Source: Fidelibacterota bacterium
GTDB taxonomy: Bacteria; Bipolaricaulota; Bipolaricaulia; UBA7950; UBA9294
Assembly: GCA_024278395.1 (NCBI GenBank)
Contig: JAJRTG010000165.1
Coordinates: forward strand, 1 to 8,098
Direction: 5' to 3'
DNA length: 8,098 nt
The translations under genes and the position numbers were made by a program. Below the pieces are notes generated by a model that saw only the letters and a program-made list of their open reading frames with translations, did no database searches and was not told where the DNA came from. This document shows, piece by piece, positions 1-5,950 of the stretch (the stretch's first letter is position 1; each line of letters begins with the position of its first letter).

Positions 1-1341
1 ATCGCCCGCGCGAGCTTCACCCGCGAGTTGGGCCCGTTCACCCTCTCCGGGATCTTCGAACGCATCTCCCCCCAGTTCACCGCGATCGGGAGACTGGGAA
101 GGGAGGATAAAACCGGCTGGACACTTGACGCCAAGGCTGAGCTGACGGAGGGCGTGTCACTCACCGCTTCCCACTCCTACTACCTGGTCGACCTTTCGAG
201 CGACCATCCGAAAAGGACGTTGGACAACTCAGCCTCATTGTCATGGGATTTCGGACCAACCCTTTCCGTCTCTATCGACCACGGGCTCGTCGACGACGAT
301 CAGGGGAACCCCGGGTTCGACTCCGGTAAGCTCGACTACGGGATCGGCCTTTCCGAGAAGCTCTTCTCGGATTCCCTCAGCCTCACACTCAACTGGAGGG
401 ACGGCTTCACCTGGAGGGCGACCTCGGATCTCGTACGACGGGATACGAGCCTCGGCCTAAACGCCGTCTTAAAAGTGTACCCGGAGCTCACCCTATCGGG
501 CAGCTTCTCCCGGCCGGTGAGCTTCACGGACAGGAGGACGGGTAACGAATCCCTGAGCGGCAAACTGGATTGGTCATACTCGCTTCCGTTCGGAACCCTC
601 GCCACGAACTACGGCATAACCCTCGACCGTCCGCTCGGAGGCGACACGTTCAGGAGGAAACAGAACGGAAGGCTCAACCTGCGCGTGATGAAATTCGCGC
701 TCGGGGATTTGAGCCTCCGCCCCGTCCTCACCGCCACGTTCCAGGAGAAGGAGGGGATCCTGACGGTTGGGACCGGAGGAACCCTCACCCTGGGATACTC
801 CGGGTTCACGACCACGACAAACTACAACCACGAGCTGTCCGGGTTCTGGGAGCCGCGGAAGCAGGTGTCGGACAGACTCACGCTCCGCCTTTCCTATTCG
901 GGTATCCCCGACCTGCGGCCGAGCCTCACCTATACCTGGAACAGAAGTGCGGTCATCTACCAGGGGGTGCCTAAACAGACGGTGAATCAGAGCATCGTTG
1001 GGAAGCTCTCCTACCGCCCGCAGTACGGGATGAGCGAGGAGTTCTCGTTCTCCCTGCGCACGAGCGAGAAGAAGGGGGCCTCGAGCCTGACCGGCAGCAT
1101 GAGAAACACCTTCATCTACCCGATCTCGGAACGGATCTCCTCCCGGTTCGTGCTCGACGGCCGGTACACCGGGGCCGGCGCTCAGCCGCAGCTCAACCTG
1201 AGCCTACGCGGTGGGACCGACTTCACCCTGTCCGACACGTGGAGCGCGTCCCTCTCCGCCTCCTACATGACCGGACTCAAGTCGAGCGGCGGCCTGTACA
1301 ACAGCCTTCTCCTCGAACTCACGGTCACCGCCACCTTCTGA
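1..1341 (+). CDS. Putative outer-membrane beta-barrel protein, C-terminal part (5' end outside window)
   Basis: The reading frame is open from base 1, so the gene begins upstream; a TTG at 28 is in frame but there is no reason to treat it as the start. About 446 residues are visible before TGA at 1339-1341. They consist almost entirely of short strands with alternating polar and hydrophobic residues (for example SLSWDFGPTLSVSIDHG and LTLRLSYSGIPDL), separated by Gly/Asp/Asn/Ser-rich turns. There are no cysteines. The protein ends in LELTVTATF, a final strand with terminal Phe like the C-terminal signal read by the BAM insertion machinery. This pattern supports an outer-membrane barrel of many strands. 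I do not recognise the family, and substrate or function cannot be named. The E1-like gene follows after 13 nt, which suggests co-transcription. A secreted beta-rich surface protein is the main alternative. Confidence 0.72.
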   Translation: MARASFTRELGPFTLSGIFERISPQFTAIGRLGREDKTGWTLDAKAELTEGVSLTASHSYYLVDLSSDHPKRTLDNSASLSWDFGPTLSVSIDHGLVDDDQGNPGFDSGKLDYGIGLSEKLFSDSLSLTLNWRDGFTWRATSDLVRRDTSLGLNAVLKVYPELTLSGSFSRPVSFTDRRTGNESLSGKLDWSYSLPFGTLATNYGITLDRPLGGDTFRRKQNGRLNLRVMKFALGDLSLRPVLTATFQEKEGILTVGTGGTLTLGYSGFTTTTNYNHELSGFWEPRKQVSDRLTLRLSYSGIPDLRPSLTYTWNRSAVIYQGVPKQTVNQSIVGKLSYRPQYGMSEEFSFSLRTSEKKGASSLTGSMRNTFIYPISERISSRFVLDGRYTGAGAQPQLNLSLRGGTDFTLSDTWSASLSASYMTGLKSSGGLYNSLLLELTVTATF

Positions 1342-1354
1342 GGGGGAATCGGAG

Positions 1355-2101
1355 ATGGAGGAGCGCTACGAGCGTCAGATCGCCCTGCCCGAGATCGGAG
1401 CGGCGGGACAGGCCCGGCTGCGGGAATCGCGTGTTCTCATCGTCGGCTGCGGGGCCATCGGCTCTAACGTCGCCGAACCGCTCGCCCGCGCCGGGATCGG
1501 GGGAATCACCCTGGTCGACTACGACATCATCGAGCTGTCCAACCTGCAGCGACAGGGGCTCGTGACCGAAAGGGACGTCGGGCGGCTGAAGGCGGAGGTG
1601 CTCGCCGAGAGGCTCGCGGAGGTGAACTCCGAGGTGAAGGTCGACTATCAGGTGCTGCGGGTCGATCCCGGGGGCATCGAGGGATTGGTGAAAGGGGTGG
1701 ATATCGTATTCGACGGGTCGGACAATTATCCAACCCGGTATCTCGTGAACGACGCGTGCGTCAAACACGGAGTCCCCTGGGTGTTCGCAGCGGTGGCCGG
1801 GACGTACGGGGAGGTGATGCCGGTAATCCCTGAGAGAGGGGCGTGTCTGCGCTGTCTCATGCCGGAACCTCCGCCCGATGCCGCAGTCCTCACCGCGGGG
1901 ACGAGCGGCCTGCTCAACGCGGTCCCACGCGCTATTGCAGCAATCGCTGTGGCGGAGGGGATCAAGATCCTCCTCGGAGCGATAGAGCTTCCGACCCGGC
2001 TCGTTACGCTCGACCTCTGGCAGGGTAGGTTTGCGGCACAGACCATCCCGCGGAACGACGGATGCCCGTGCTGCGGAGAGGGAAAGTTCGAGTTTCTCTA
2101 G
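1355..2101 (+). CDS. ThiF/MoeB/HesA-family E1-like adenylyltransferase
   Basis: This 248-residue protein has the usual length and layout of stand-alone E1-like enzymes, which adenylate the C-terminal glycine of ubiquitin-like sulfur carriers such as ThiS or MoaD. Visible elements are the RYERQIALPEIG opening, the nucleotide loop GCGAIG at residues 31-36, acidic D55/D57 followed by N63-L-Q-R-Q67, K79, and the DGSDNYPTRYLVND segment at 120-133. A zinc site is formed by C164-x-x-C167 and a C-terminal CPCC at 237-240. The ThiF sulfur-carrying cysteine region (usually T-C-A-x-x-G-V-L-G) reads TAGTSGLLN at 180-188, with Ala in place of Cys, so a MoeB- or HesA-like role is more likely than canonical ThiF. 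No carrier protein or thiamine/molybdopterin gene is nearby. The ATG at 1355 has a G-rich Shine-Dalgarno (AGGGGG) at 1341-1346. Family assignment is firm; the pathway is not. Confidence 0.9.
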   Translation: MEERYERQIALPEIGAAGQARLRESRVLIVGCGAIGSNVAEPLARAGIGGITLVDYDIIELSNLQRQGLVTERDVGRLKAEVLAERLAEVNSEVKVDYQVLRVDPGGIEGLVKGVDIVFDGSDNYPTRYLVNDACVKHGVPWVFAAVAGTYGEVMPVIPERGACLRCLMPEPPPDAAVLTAGTSGLLNAVPRAIAAIAVAEGIKILLGAIELPTRLVTLDLWQGRFAAQTIPRNDGCPCCGEGKFEFL

Positions 2102-2105
2102 AGCG

Positions 2106-2112
2106 AAAGGAG
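2106..2112 (+). promoter_or_regulatory. Shine-Dalgarno for the threonine dehydrogenase gene
   Basis: AAAGGAG lies just after the E1-like stop codon (2099-2101). The first in-frame ATG (2113) abuts it with no spacer, whereas the TTG at 2119 is 6 nt away. This spacing is the main reason for choosing 2119 as the start. Confidence 0.65.
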
Positions 2113-2118
2113 ATGAAA

Positions 2119-3093
2119 TTGGGAAAGCGGATGGAGCGGATATTGGTCACCGGGGCCGTCGGGCAGATCGGCTCGGAGCTGACCCTGGCGCTGCGCGCCC
2201 GGTACGGGGCGGAGAACGTGGTCGCCACCGACCACGTCACACCACCGTCGCCGAAGCTGCGCGACTCAGGCCCGATCGAACACGTCGACGTCACCGACAG
2301 GGATAGGCTCGAGGAGGTGGTGCGGGAATACAGGATCGACACGATCTTTCACATGGCGGCGATCCTCTCGGCGGTGGGGGAGGAGAAGCCGGATCTCGCC
2401 TGGCACGTGAACATAGACGGTCTTTATAACGTGCTCGAGGTGGCGCGGGCTCACGGGATGACCCGCGTCTTCGTCCCGAGCTCGATCGCCGTATTCGGGC
2501 CGGAGACCCCGCGGGATCCCGCGCCACAGGAGACGGTCCTGCGGCCGACCACGATGTACGGGGTGACCAAGGTCGCCGGGGAGCTCCTTGGGAACTACTA
2601 CGTGCGGAGGTTCGGGCTCGACGTGCGCGGGGTGAGGTATCCCGGGATCATCTCAAGCGAGACCCTGCCCGGCGGCGGGACGACCGACTATGCGGTGGAG
2701 GTATTCTACGCGGCACTGAAGACGGGGCACTACGAGTTCTTCGTGCGCGCGGACACCGTCCTTCCGATGATGTACATGCCTGACTGCATCCGCGCCACGA
2801 TCGAGCTGATGGAGGCCGATTTCGACAAGCTAAAGCACCACTGCGACTTCAACCTCGCCGGGATGAGCTTCTCCGCCGAGGAGCTGGCACTCGAGATCAA
2901 GAGACACATCCCGGAGTTCACCTACGAGTTCAGGCCTGACTTCCGCCAGGAGATCGCCGATTCCTGGCCGAAGCGGATCGATGATGCCGCCGCCCGTCAG
3001 GAATGGGGTTGGACCCCGGAATTCGACCTCCAGGCGATGACCGTGGACATGCTCGCGCGTCTGCGGGAGAAGATGAAAGAAGGAAGGCTCTAA
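2119..3093 (+). CDS. L-threonine 3-dehydrogenase, short-chain (epimerase-like) type
   Basis: The product is about 324 residues and is predicted to oxidise L-threonine to 2-amino-3-oxobutyrate with NAD+ in the cytosol, the first step of threonine breakdown to glycine and acetyl-CoA. It has an N-terminal Rossmann fold with GAVGQIG (residues 12-18), a VPSSIAVFG strand, and the catalytic Y147-x-x-x-K151 pair (MYGVTK). Features typical of the SDR-type threonine dehydrogenases rather than general sugar epimerases are RYPGIIS, PGGGTTDYAVEVFY, TVLPMMYMPDCI, the C-terminal RQEIADSWP and DDAAARQEWGW. The start is uncertain. TTG 2119 has ideal spacing from AAAGGAG. ATG 2131 gives the family-like opening MERILVTG but only a weak GGA signal, and ATG 2113 sits directly against the Shine-Dalgarno. 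It follows the E1-like gene by 17 nt and ends at the shared terminator. The partner 2-amino-3-ketobutyrate CoA ligase is not in the window. A generic NAD-dependent epimerase is the alternative. Confidence 0.87.
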   Translation: MGKRMERILVTGAVGQIGSELTLALRARYGAENVVATDHVTPPSPKLRDSGPIEHVDVTDRDRLEEVVREYRIDTIFHMAAILSAVGEEKPDLAWHVNIDGLYNVLEVARAHGMTRVFVPSSIAVFGPETPRDPAPQETVLRPTTMYGVTKVAGELLGNYYVRRFGLDVRGVRYPGIISSETLPGGGTTDYAVEVFYAALKTGHYEFFVRADTVLPMMYMPDCIRATIELMEADFDKLKHHCDFNLAGMSFSAEELALEIKRHIPEFTYEFRPDFRQEIADSWPKRIDDAAARQEWGWTPEFDLQAMTVDMLARLREKMKEGRL

Positions 3094-3098
3094 ACTTA

Positions 3099-3129
3099 AA
3101 AGGCCCTCCGCTCGATGCAGAGGGCCTTT
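3099..3129. terminator. Bidirectional intrinsic terminator between convergent operons
   Basis: AAAGGCCCTC (3099-3108) pairs perfectly with GAGGGCCTTT (3120-3129) across an 11-nt loop. On the plus strand a T-rich tract (CGTTTCTCTT) follows. On the minus strand the stem runs out into CTTTTAAGTTT. It lies 5 nt past the plus-strand stop and 18 nt past the rplQ stop, so it can serve both the threonine dehydrogenase operon and the ribosomal operon. Confidence 0.88.
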
Positions 3130-3147
3130 CGTTTCTCTTCCGGATTC

Positions 3148-3498
3148 CTAGACGAGCATCAACCGCGCCAGCTCCGCGCCGTCCCCCCGGCGCGGTCCGA
3201 GCTTCACCACCCGGGTGTACCCACCGGGACGGTCCTTGTACCGCGGGCCGATCTCGTTGAACAGCTTGTCCACCGCCTGCTTGTCCTGCAGCCGGGCGAA
3301 CACAATCCGACGGGCGTGTTGGTCCCCGCGGCGGGCGAGTGTGATCACCCGCTCCGCGTAGCGCTGCACCGCCTTGGCGCGTCCGAAGGTCGTATCCACC
3401 TTATCGTAGAGGATCAACCCCTTCGTCAAGTTGGCCAACACGCTCCTTCGATGAGCCTTTACCATCCCGATCTTGTCGATGTCATTCCTGTGTCTCAT
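3148..3498 (-). CDS. rplQ: 50S ribosomal protein L17
   Basis: This 116-residue basic protein matches bacterial L17, a large-subunit protein near the exit tunnel. It has the MRHR opening, an HRRSVLANLTKGLI segment, the VDTTFGRAKAVQRYAERVITLARRG core and the C-terminal RPGGYTRVVKLGPRRGDGAELARLMLV, which is strongly L17. It is last in the operon, where L17 usually follows rpoA. Its ATG overlaps the rpoA TGA by 4 nt (ATGA), so it is probably translationally coupled; a GGGGAG lies 8 nt upstream inside rpoA. The N-terminal stretch after MRHR reads NDIDKIGMV, where most L17 proteins carry a basic, Lys/Arg/Gly-rich stretch. That is unusual but the frame is intact and the start is unambiguous. The gene ends at TAG (3150-3148), just before the terminator. 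Confidence 0.96.
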   Translation of the reverse strand: MRHRNDIDKIGMVKAHRRSVLANLTKGLILYDKVDTTFGRAKAVQRYAERVITLARRGDQHARRIVFARLQDKQAVDKLFNEIGPRYKDRPGGYTRVVKLGPRRGDGAELARLMLV

Positions 3499-4457
3499 TC
3501 TTGCGTCTCCCCTTCACCCTTGAGCGTGTACCCGAGCTCCCGCAGCCGCTCCTCCACCTTGGCCAGGGTCTTCGCCCCGAAGCCGTGGATGTCGAGGAGC
3601 TCCTCCCGCGGGTGGGAGAGAAGATCCCCGAGGGTGACGATCTCTGCCTCCCGCAACAGGTTGCACGCCCGTTGATCGATCTTGAGTTCGGAAAGCGGAA
3701 TCGCGAGCTCTCCTTCCTCTGGCTTCTCCTCCTCGCCTACGGCCTCCCCCTCTTTGGCCAGGCCGAATGGATGCTCAGCAAAATCGGAGAACAGGTCCAG
3801 ATGCCGCTTGAGGATCCGCGCCGCCTCGGAGAGCGCCTCCTCCGGGCTGATCCCGCCGTTGGTGGTGAGCTCCAATATAAGGCGCTCGTATCCGGTTTTA
3901 CCACCGACGCGCGTATCCTCCACCTTGAAGTTCACTTGGCGCACCGGAGAGAAATCGGCGTCGATCGGGATCAGAGAGAGAGGAGCGTTCTCCAGCCGGT
4001 TCATCTCCGCCGGCCGGTAGCCGTAACCGGCCTCAACCTCCATCTCCACTTCCAGCCGTCCCTTCTCGTTCAGGGTGGCGATGTGCAGATCCGGGTTGAC
4101 AATCTCCACCCCGGGAGGGAGATTGATGTCCGCCGCGGTAACCTCTCCCGGCCCCTGTCGCTCCAAGGTGAGGTGTTTGAGCTCGTCCTCGGAGAGGCGG
4201 AACGCGATGTCCTTCAAGTTCAGGATGATCTCCAGGACATCCTCGCGCACCCCCTCGATCGTATCGTATTCGTGATACTTCCCGGCGAAGTTCACCCGCA
4301 CGATCGCCGCTCCCGGGATGGACGAGAGAAGGGTGCGACGGATGCTGTTCCCAAGCGTAGTTCCAAAGCCGCGCTCAAGCGGCTCGATCACGATACGCCC
4401 GTAGGTCTCCGTCAGTTCTTCGGTGGTTATCCCCTGGGGGAAGACGAGCTCGTTCAT
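3495..4457 (-). CDS. rpoA: DNA-directed RNA polymerase subunit alpha
   Basis: This 320-residue protein is the alpha subunit, whose dimer nucleates RNA polymerase assembly. The N-terminal domain (about 1-230) contains the dimerisation motif GNSIRRTLLSSIPGAAI (36-52), EGVREDVLEIILNLK, and the VEDTRVGGKTGYERLILEL segment. An acidic linker (about 231-250, rich in Glu) leads to the C-terminal domain (about 251-315), with two helix-hairpin-helix elements ending in HGFGAKTLAKVEERLRELG. By alignment from memory with the E. coli protein, DNA-contact residues R265, N268, G296 and K298 are kept (R263, N266, G294, K296 here), S299 is Thr, and E302 and E261 are Lys. The ATG has a strong TAAGGAGGT 4 nt upstream that overlaps the rpsD stop. 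The TGA overlaps the rplQ ATG. Length and order are typical. Confidence 0.98.
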   Translation of the reverse strand: MNELVFPQGITTEELTETYGRIVIEPLERGFGTTLGNSIRRTLLSSIPGAAIVRVNFAGKYHEYDTIEGVREDVLEIILNLKDIAFRLSEDELKHLTLERQGPGEVTAADINLPPGVEIVNPDLHIATLNEKGRLEVEMEVEAGYGYRPAEMNRLENAPLSLIPIDADFSPVRQVNFKVEDTRVGGKTGYERLILELTTNGGISPEEALSEAARILKRHLDLFSDFAEHPFGLAKEGEAVGEEEKPEEGELAIPLSELKIDQRACNLLREAEIVTLGDLLSHPREELLDIHGFGAKTLAKVEERLRELGYTLKGEGETQE

Positions 4458-4461
4458 TACA

Positions 4462-4470
4462 ACCTCCTTA
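4462..4470 (-). promoter_or_regulatory. Strong Shine-Dalgarno for rpoA overlapping the rpsD stop
   Basis: On the minus strand TAAGGAGGT begins with the rpsD TAA (4470-4468) and is followed by a 4-nt spacer and the rpoA ATG at 4457. The full anti-Shine-Dalgarno match suggests rpoA is translated efficiently as the rpsD ribosome terminates. Confidence 0.8.
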
Positions 4471-5091
4471 ACGGGAGTAGAACTCGACGATCAGGTTCGC
4501 GGCGATGTTGTAGCCCGTCTCCTCCAGGTTGGGAGGAGCGATAACCTGCGCCTTCATCGCTTCGAGGTTGCGCTCGATCCAGCTCGGGATCTCCCGATCC
4601 TTGTTCGCCTCGATGATCGTCTTGACCTTGTCGCGTCTTCCCTCCTTGACCGCGATCACGTCCCCCTCCCGTACCAGAATCGACGGGACGTTCACCGCCC
4701 GGTCGTTAAGCTGGAAGTGGCCGTGCACGATCATCTGCCGGGCCTGAGACCGCGAGGACGCGAACCCGGCGCGGTAGACGGTGTTGTCCAACCGCCGCTC
4801 GAGCAGGGTGAGCAACGCCTCACCCGTGATCCCCTTCTTGCGCTTCGCCCGCTCCACGTAGTTGCGGAACTGGCGCTCACCGAGCCCGTAGATCCGCCGC
4901 GCCTTCTGCTTCTCCCGCAGGTGGAGCAGGTACTGGCTGCGCCGCGGGCGATGCTTCTTCGGACGCTCGCCCGGCGGGTTGGAACGACGGGCAAGGGGGC
5001 AGCTCTGCGTGTAGCAACGCTCACCCTTAAGGAAGAGTTTCTCTCCTTCCCTACGACATTTCTTGCACTTCGGCCCAGTGTCTCTTCCCAT
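4468..5091 (-). CDS. rpsD: 30S ribosomal protein S4 (zinc-binding form)
   Basis: This 207-residue protein is S4, the primary 16S rRNA-binding protein that nucleates assembly of the 30S body. The N-terminus has the four-cysteine zinc site C9-x-x-C12, C26 and C31, the 'C+' form seen in Thermus S4. The central part has KARRIYGLGERQFRNYVERA and GEALLTLLERRLDNTVYRAGFA. Residues 97-160 form the S4 RNA-binding domain, with SRSQARQMIVHGHFQLN. The C-terminus closes with NIAANLIVEFYSR. The ATG (5091-5089) overlaps the rpsK TAA by one base (TAATG), and a GAGGAG lies 6 nt upstream inside rpsK. Placement between rpsK and rpoA is the common ancestral order; Bacillus has moved rpsD elsewhere. Nothing appears truncated. 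Confidence 0.98.
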   Translation of the reverse strand: MGRDTGPKCKKCRREGEKLFLKGERCYTQSCPLARRSNPPGERPKKHRPRRSQYLLHLREKQKARRIYGLGERQFRNYVERAKRKKGITGEALLTLLERRLDNTVYRAGFASSRSQARQMIVHGHFQLNDRAVNVPSILVREGDVIAVKEGRRDKVKTIIEANKDREIPSWIERNLEAMKAQVIAPPNLEETGYNIAANLIVEFYSR

Positions 5092-5441
5092 TATCTTCTC
5101 CTCGGATTGCTGCTGTGGGAGACCGGGGTTACGTTCTTCACCTCTTCGACCCGGATGCCCGATCCCTTGATCGTCTGCACCACGGACTGCCTCCCCGATC
5201 CCGTTCCCTTGATCGTGACGATCACGGAACGAATCCCATAGTCCTTCATCTCTCTTACCAGCGCTTCGGCCGCGATCTGTGCGGCGTACGGTGTCCCCTT
5301 ACGTGAACCCTTGTACCCGACCACTCCCGGACTCTTCCAGGTGATCGGATTGCCGTTCAGGTCGGTGACCGTAATGATCGTGTTGTTATACGTGGCGTGG
5401 ATGTGCACCCGCGCCCGTTCCAGTTTGATGTTCTTCGCCAT
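5091..5441 (-). CDS. rpsK: 30S ribosomal protein S11, with shortened and divergent ends
   Basis: This 116-residue protein is S11, part of the 30S platform near the mRNA exit site. Core motifs are intact: VHIHATYNNTIITVTDLNGN, GYKGSRKGTPYAAQIAAEAL, KDYGIRSVIVTIKGTGSGR, and the IRVEEVKNVTPV region. It is shorter than the usual ~129 residues. The basic N-terminal extension is brief (MAKNIKLERAR), and the nearly universal ending PHNGCRPPK is replaced by SHSSNPRRR. The start at 5441 was chosen because GAGG lies 5 nt upstream, overlapping the end of rpsM, and MAKNIK is family-like; an in-frame ATG 45 nt upstream (5486) lies inside rpsM and gives an implausible extension. The stop overlaps the rpsD start. 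I see no frameshift: the divergent tail runs directly into the TAATG junction. Confidence 0.94.
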   Translation of the reverse strand: MAKNIKLERARVHIHATYNNTIITVTDLNGNPITWKSPGVVGYKGSRKGTPYAAQIAAEALVREMKDYGIRSVIVTIKGTGSGRQSVVQTIKGSGIRVEEVKNVTPVSHSSNPRRR

Positions 5442-5443
5442 TC

Positions 5444-5809
5444 CTACCTCTTCTTCCCGGCCTTGGCTGGCCGCGGTCCTTTCCACGTGCGCGCGTTCGA
5501 CCGCGTCCGCTGCCCCCGCACCGGCAGGCGCCGCTTGTGGCGGATCCCGCGATAGGCGTTGATGTCCTTGAGGCGTTGAATGTTCGCGTAGATCCGCCTG
5601 CGCAGATCACCCTCCACCACGTACTTCTCCACCTCTTGCCGCAGAGCGGCGATCTCATTTTCCGTCAGGTCGCGGACGCGCACGTCAGGTGACACGCCCG
5701 CCGCTTCCAGGATCTTCGCCGCACGCGACCGACCGATCCCGAAGATGTAGGTAAGGCCGATCTCCACTCTCTTATCGTTAGGTAGGTTGACCCCGGCTAT
5801 CCGCGCCAT
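5444..5809 (-). CDS. rpsM: 30S ribosomal protein S13
   Basis: This 121-residue protein is S13, a 30S head protein that contacts the P-site tRNA and the inter-subunit bridges to L5. It opens with the canonical MARIAGVNLPNDKRVEIGLTYI, followed by GIGRSRA, the helix-two-turn-helix region (to about residue 60), a DLRRRIYANIQRLKDI segment, and the typical RNA-contacting tail with YRGIRHKRRLPVRGQRT and a final GPRPAKAGKKR. Length is normal. The ATG is preceded by GGGAGG with a 4-nt spacer; that Shine-Dalgarno starts in the rpmJ stop. The TAG is 2 nt before the rpsK start. In E. coli this gene leads the alpha operon behind an S4-regulated leader, but here only 9 nt separate it from rpmJ. Confidence 0.98.
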   Translation of the reverse strand: MARIAGVNLPNDKRVEIGLTYIFGIGRSRAAKILEAAGVSPDVRVRDLTENEIAALRQEVEKYVVEGDLRRRIYANIQRLKDINAYRGIRHKRRLPVRGQRTRSNARTWKGPRPAKAGKKR

Positions 5810-5818
5810 ACGTCCTCC

Positions 5819-5932
5819 CTAGCCCTGTCTCTGCTTGTGTTTGGGGTTCCGGCAGATAACCATCAGACGGCCCTCCCGCCGGATCACCTTGCAGTTTGGA
5901 CAGATCTTCTTCACTGAGCTTCTCACTTTCAT
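5819..5932 (-). CDS. rpmJ: 50S ribosomal protein L36
   Basis: This small gene encodes 37 residues, opening MKVRSSVKKICPNC and closing with NPKHKQRQG. It is L36, the smallest large-subunit protein, which binds zinc through C11, C14, C27 and H32, all present, so this is the zinc-binding ('C+') form. It is one residue shorter than the common 37-38-residue form in the segment between C14 and C27. It lies between infA and rpsM as expected. The ATG is 18 nt after the infA stop, but the gap (ending GTCGATAGATT) has no purine-rich Shine-Dalgarno, so translation probably depends on coupling to infA. The TAG begins the rpsM ribosome-binding site. Confidence 0.96.
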   Translation of the reverse strand: MKVRSSVKKICPNCKVIRREGRLMVICRNPKHKQRQG

Positions 5933-5950
5933 AATCTATCGACGCAGCGG

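Noticed and set aside
570..974. Plus-strand open frame of 134 codons in a second frame of the barrel gene
   Set aside because: Arg/Pro/His-rich shadow; the barrel frame has the clear amphipathic strand pattern.
1325..1768. Minus-strand open frame of 147 codons opposite the E1-like gene
   Set aside because: His/Pro/Asp-rich translation typical of a reverse-complement shadow; no domain.
4367..4384. AGCCGC...GCGGCT hairpin inside rpoA
   Set aside because: Short 6-bp stem in GC-rich coding DNA with no U-tract; expected by chance.
3501..4544. Long plus-strand open frame (347 codons) opposite rpoA
   Set aside because: It is an antisense shadow of rpoA in GC-rich DNA. The translation is Arg/Leu/Asp-rich with no domain, and rpoA on the other strand is certain.
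4423..5241. Plus-strand open frame of 272 codons over rpsD and the end of rpsK
   Set aside because: Antisense shadow; no recognisable motif and fully covered by confirmed ribosomal protein genes.
5442..5486. Upstream extension of S11 to an ATG at 5486
   Set aside because: It lies within the rpsM tail and encodes non-family residues; the Shine-Dalgarno spacing fits the start at 5441.
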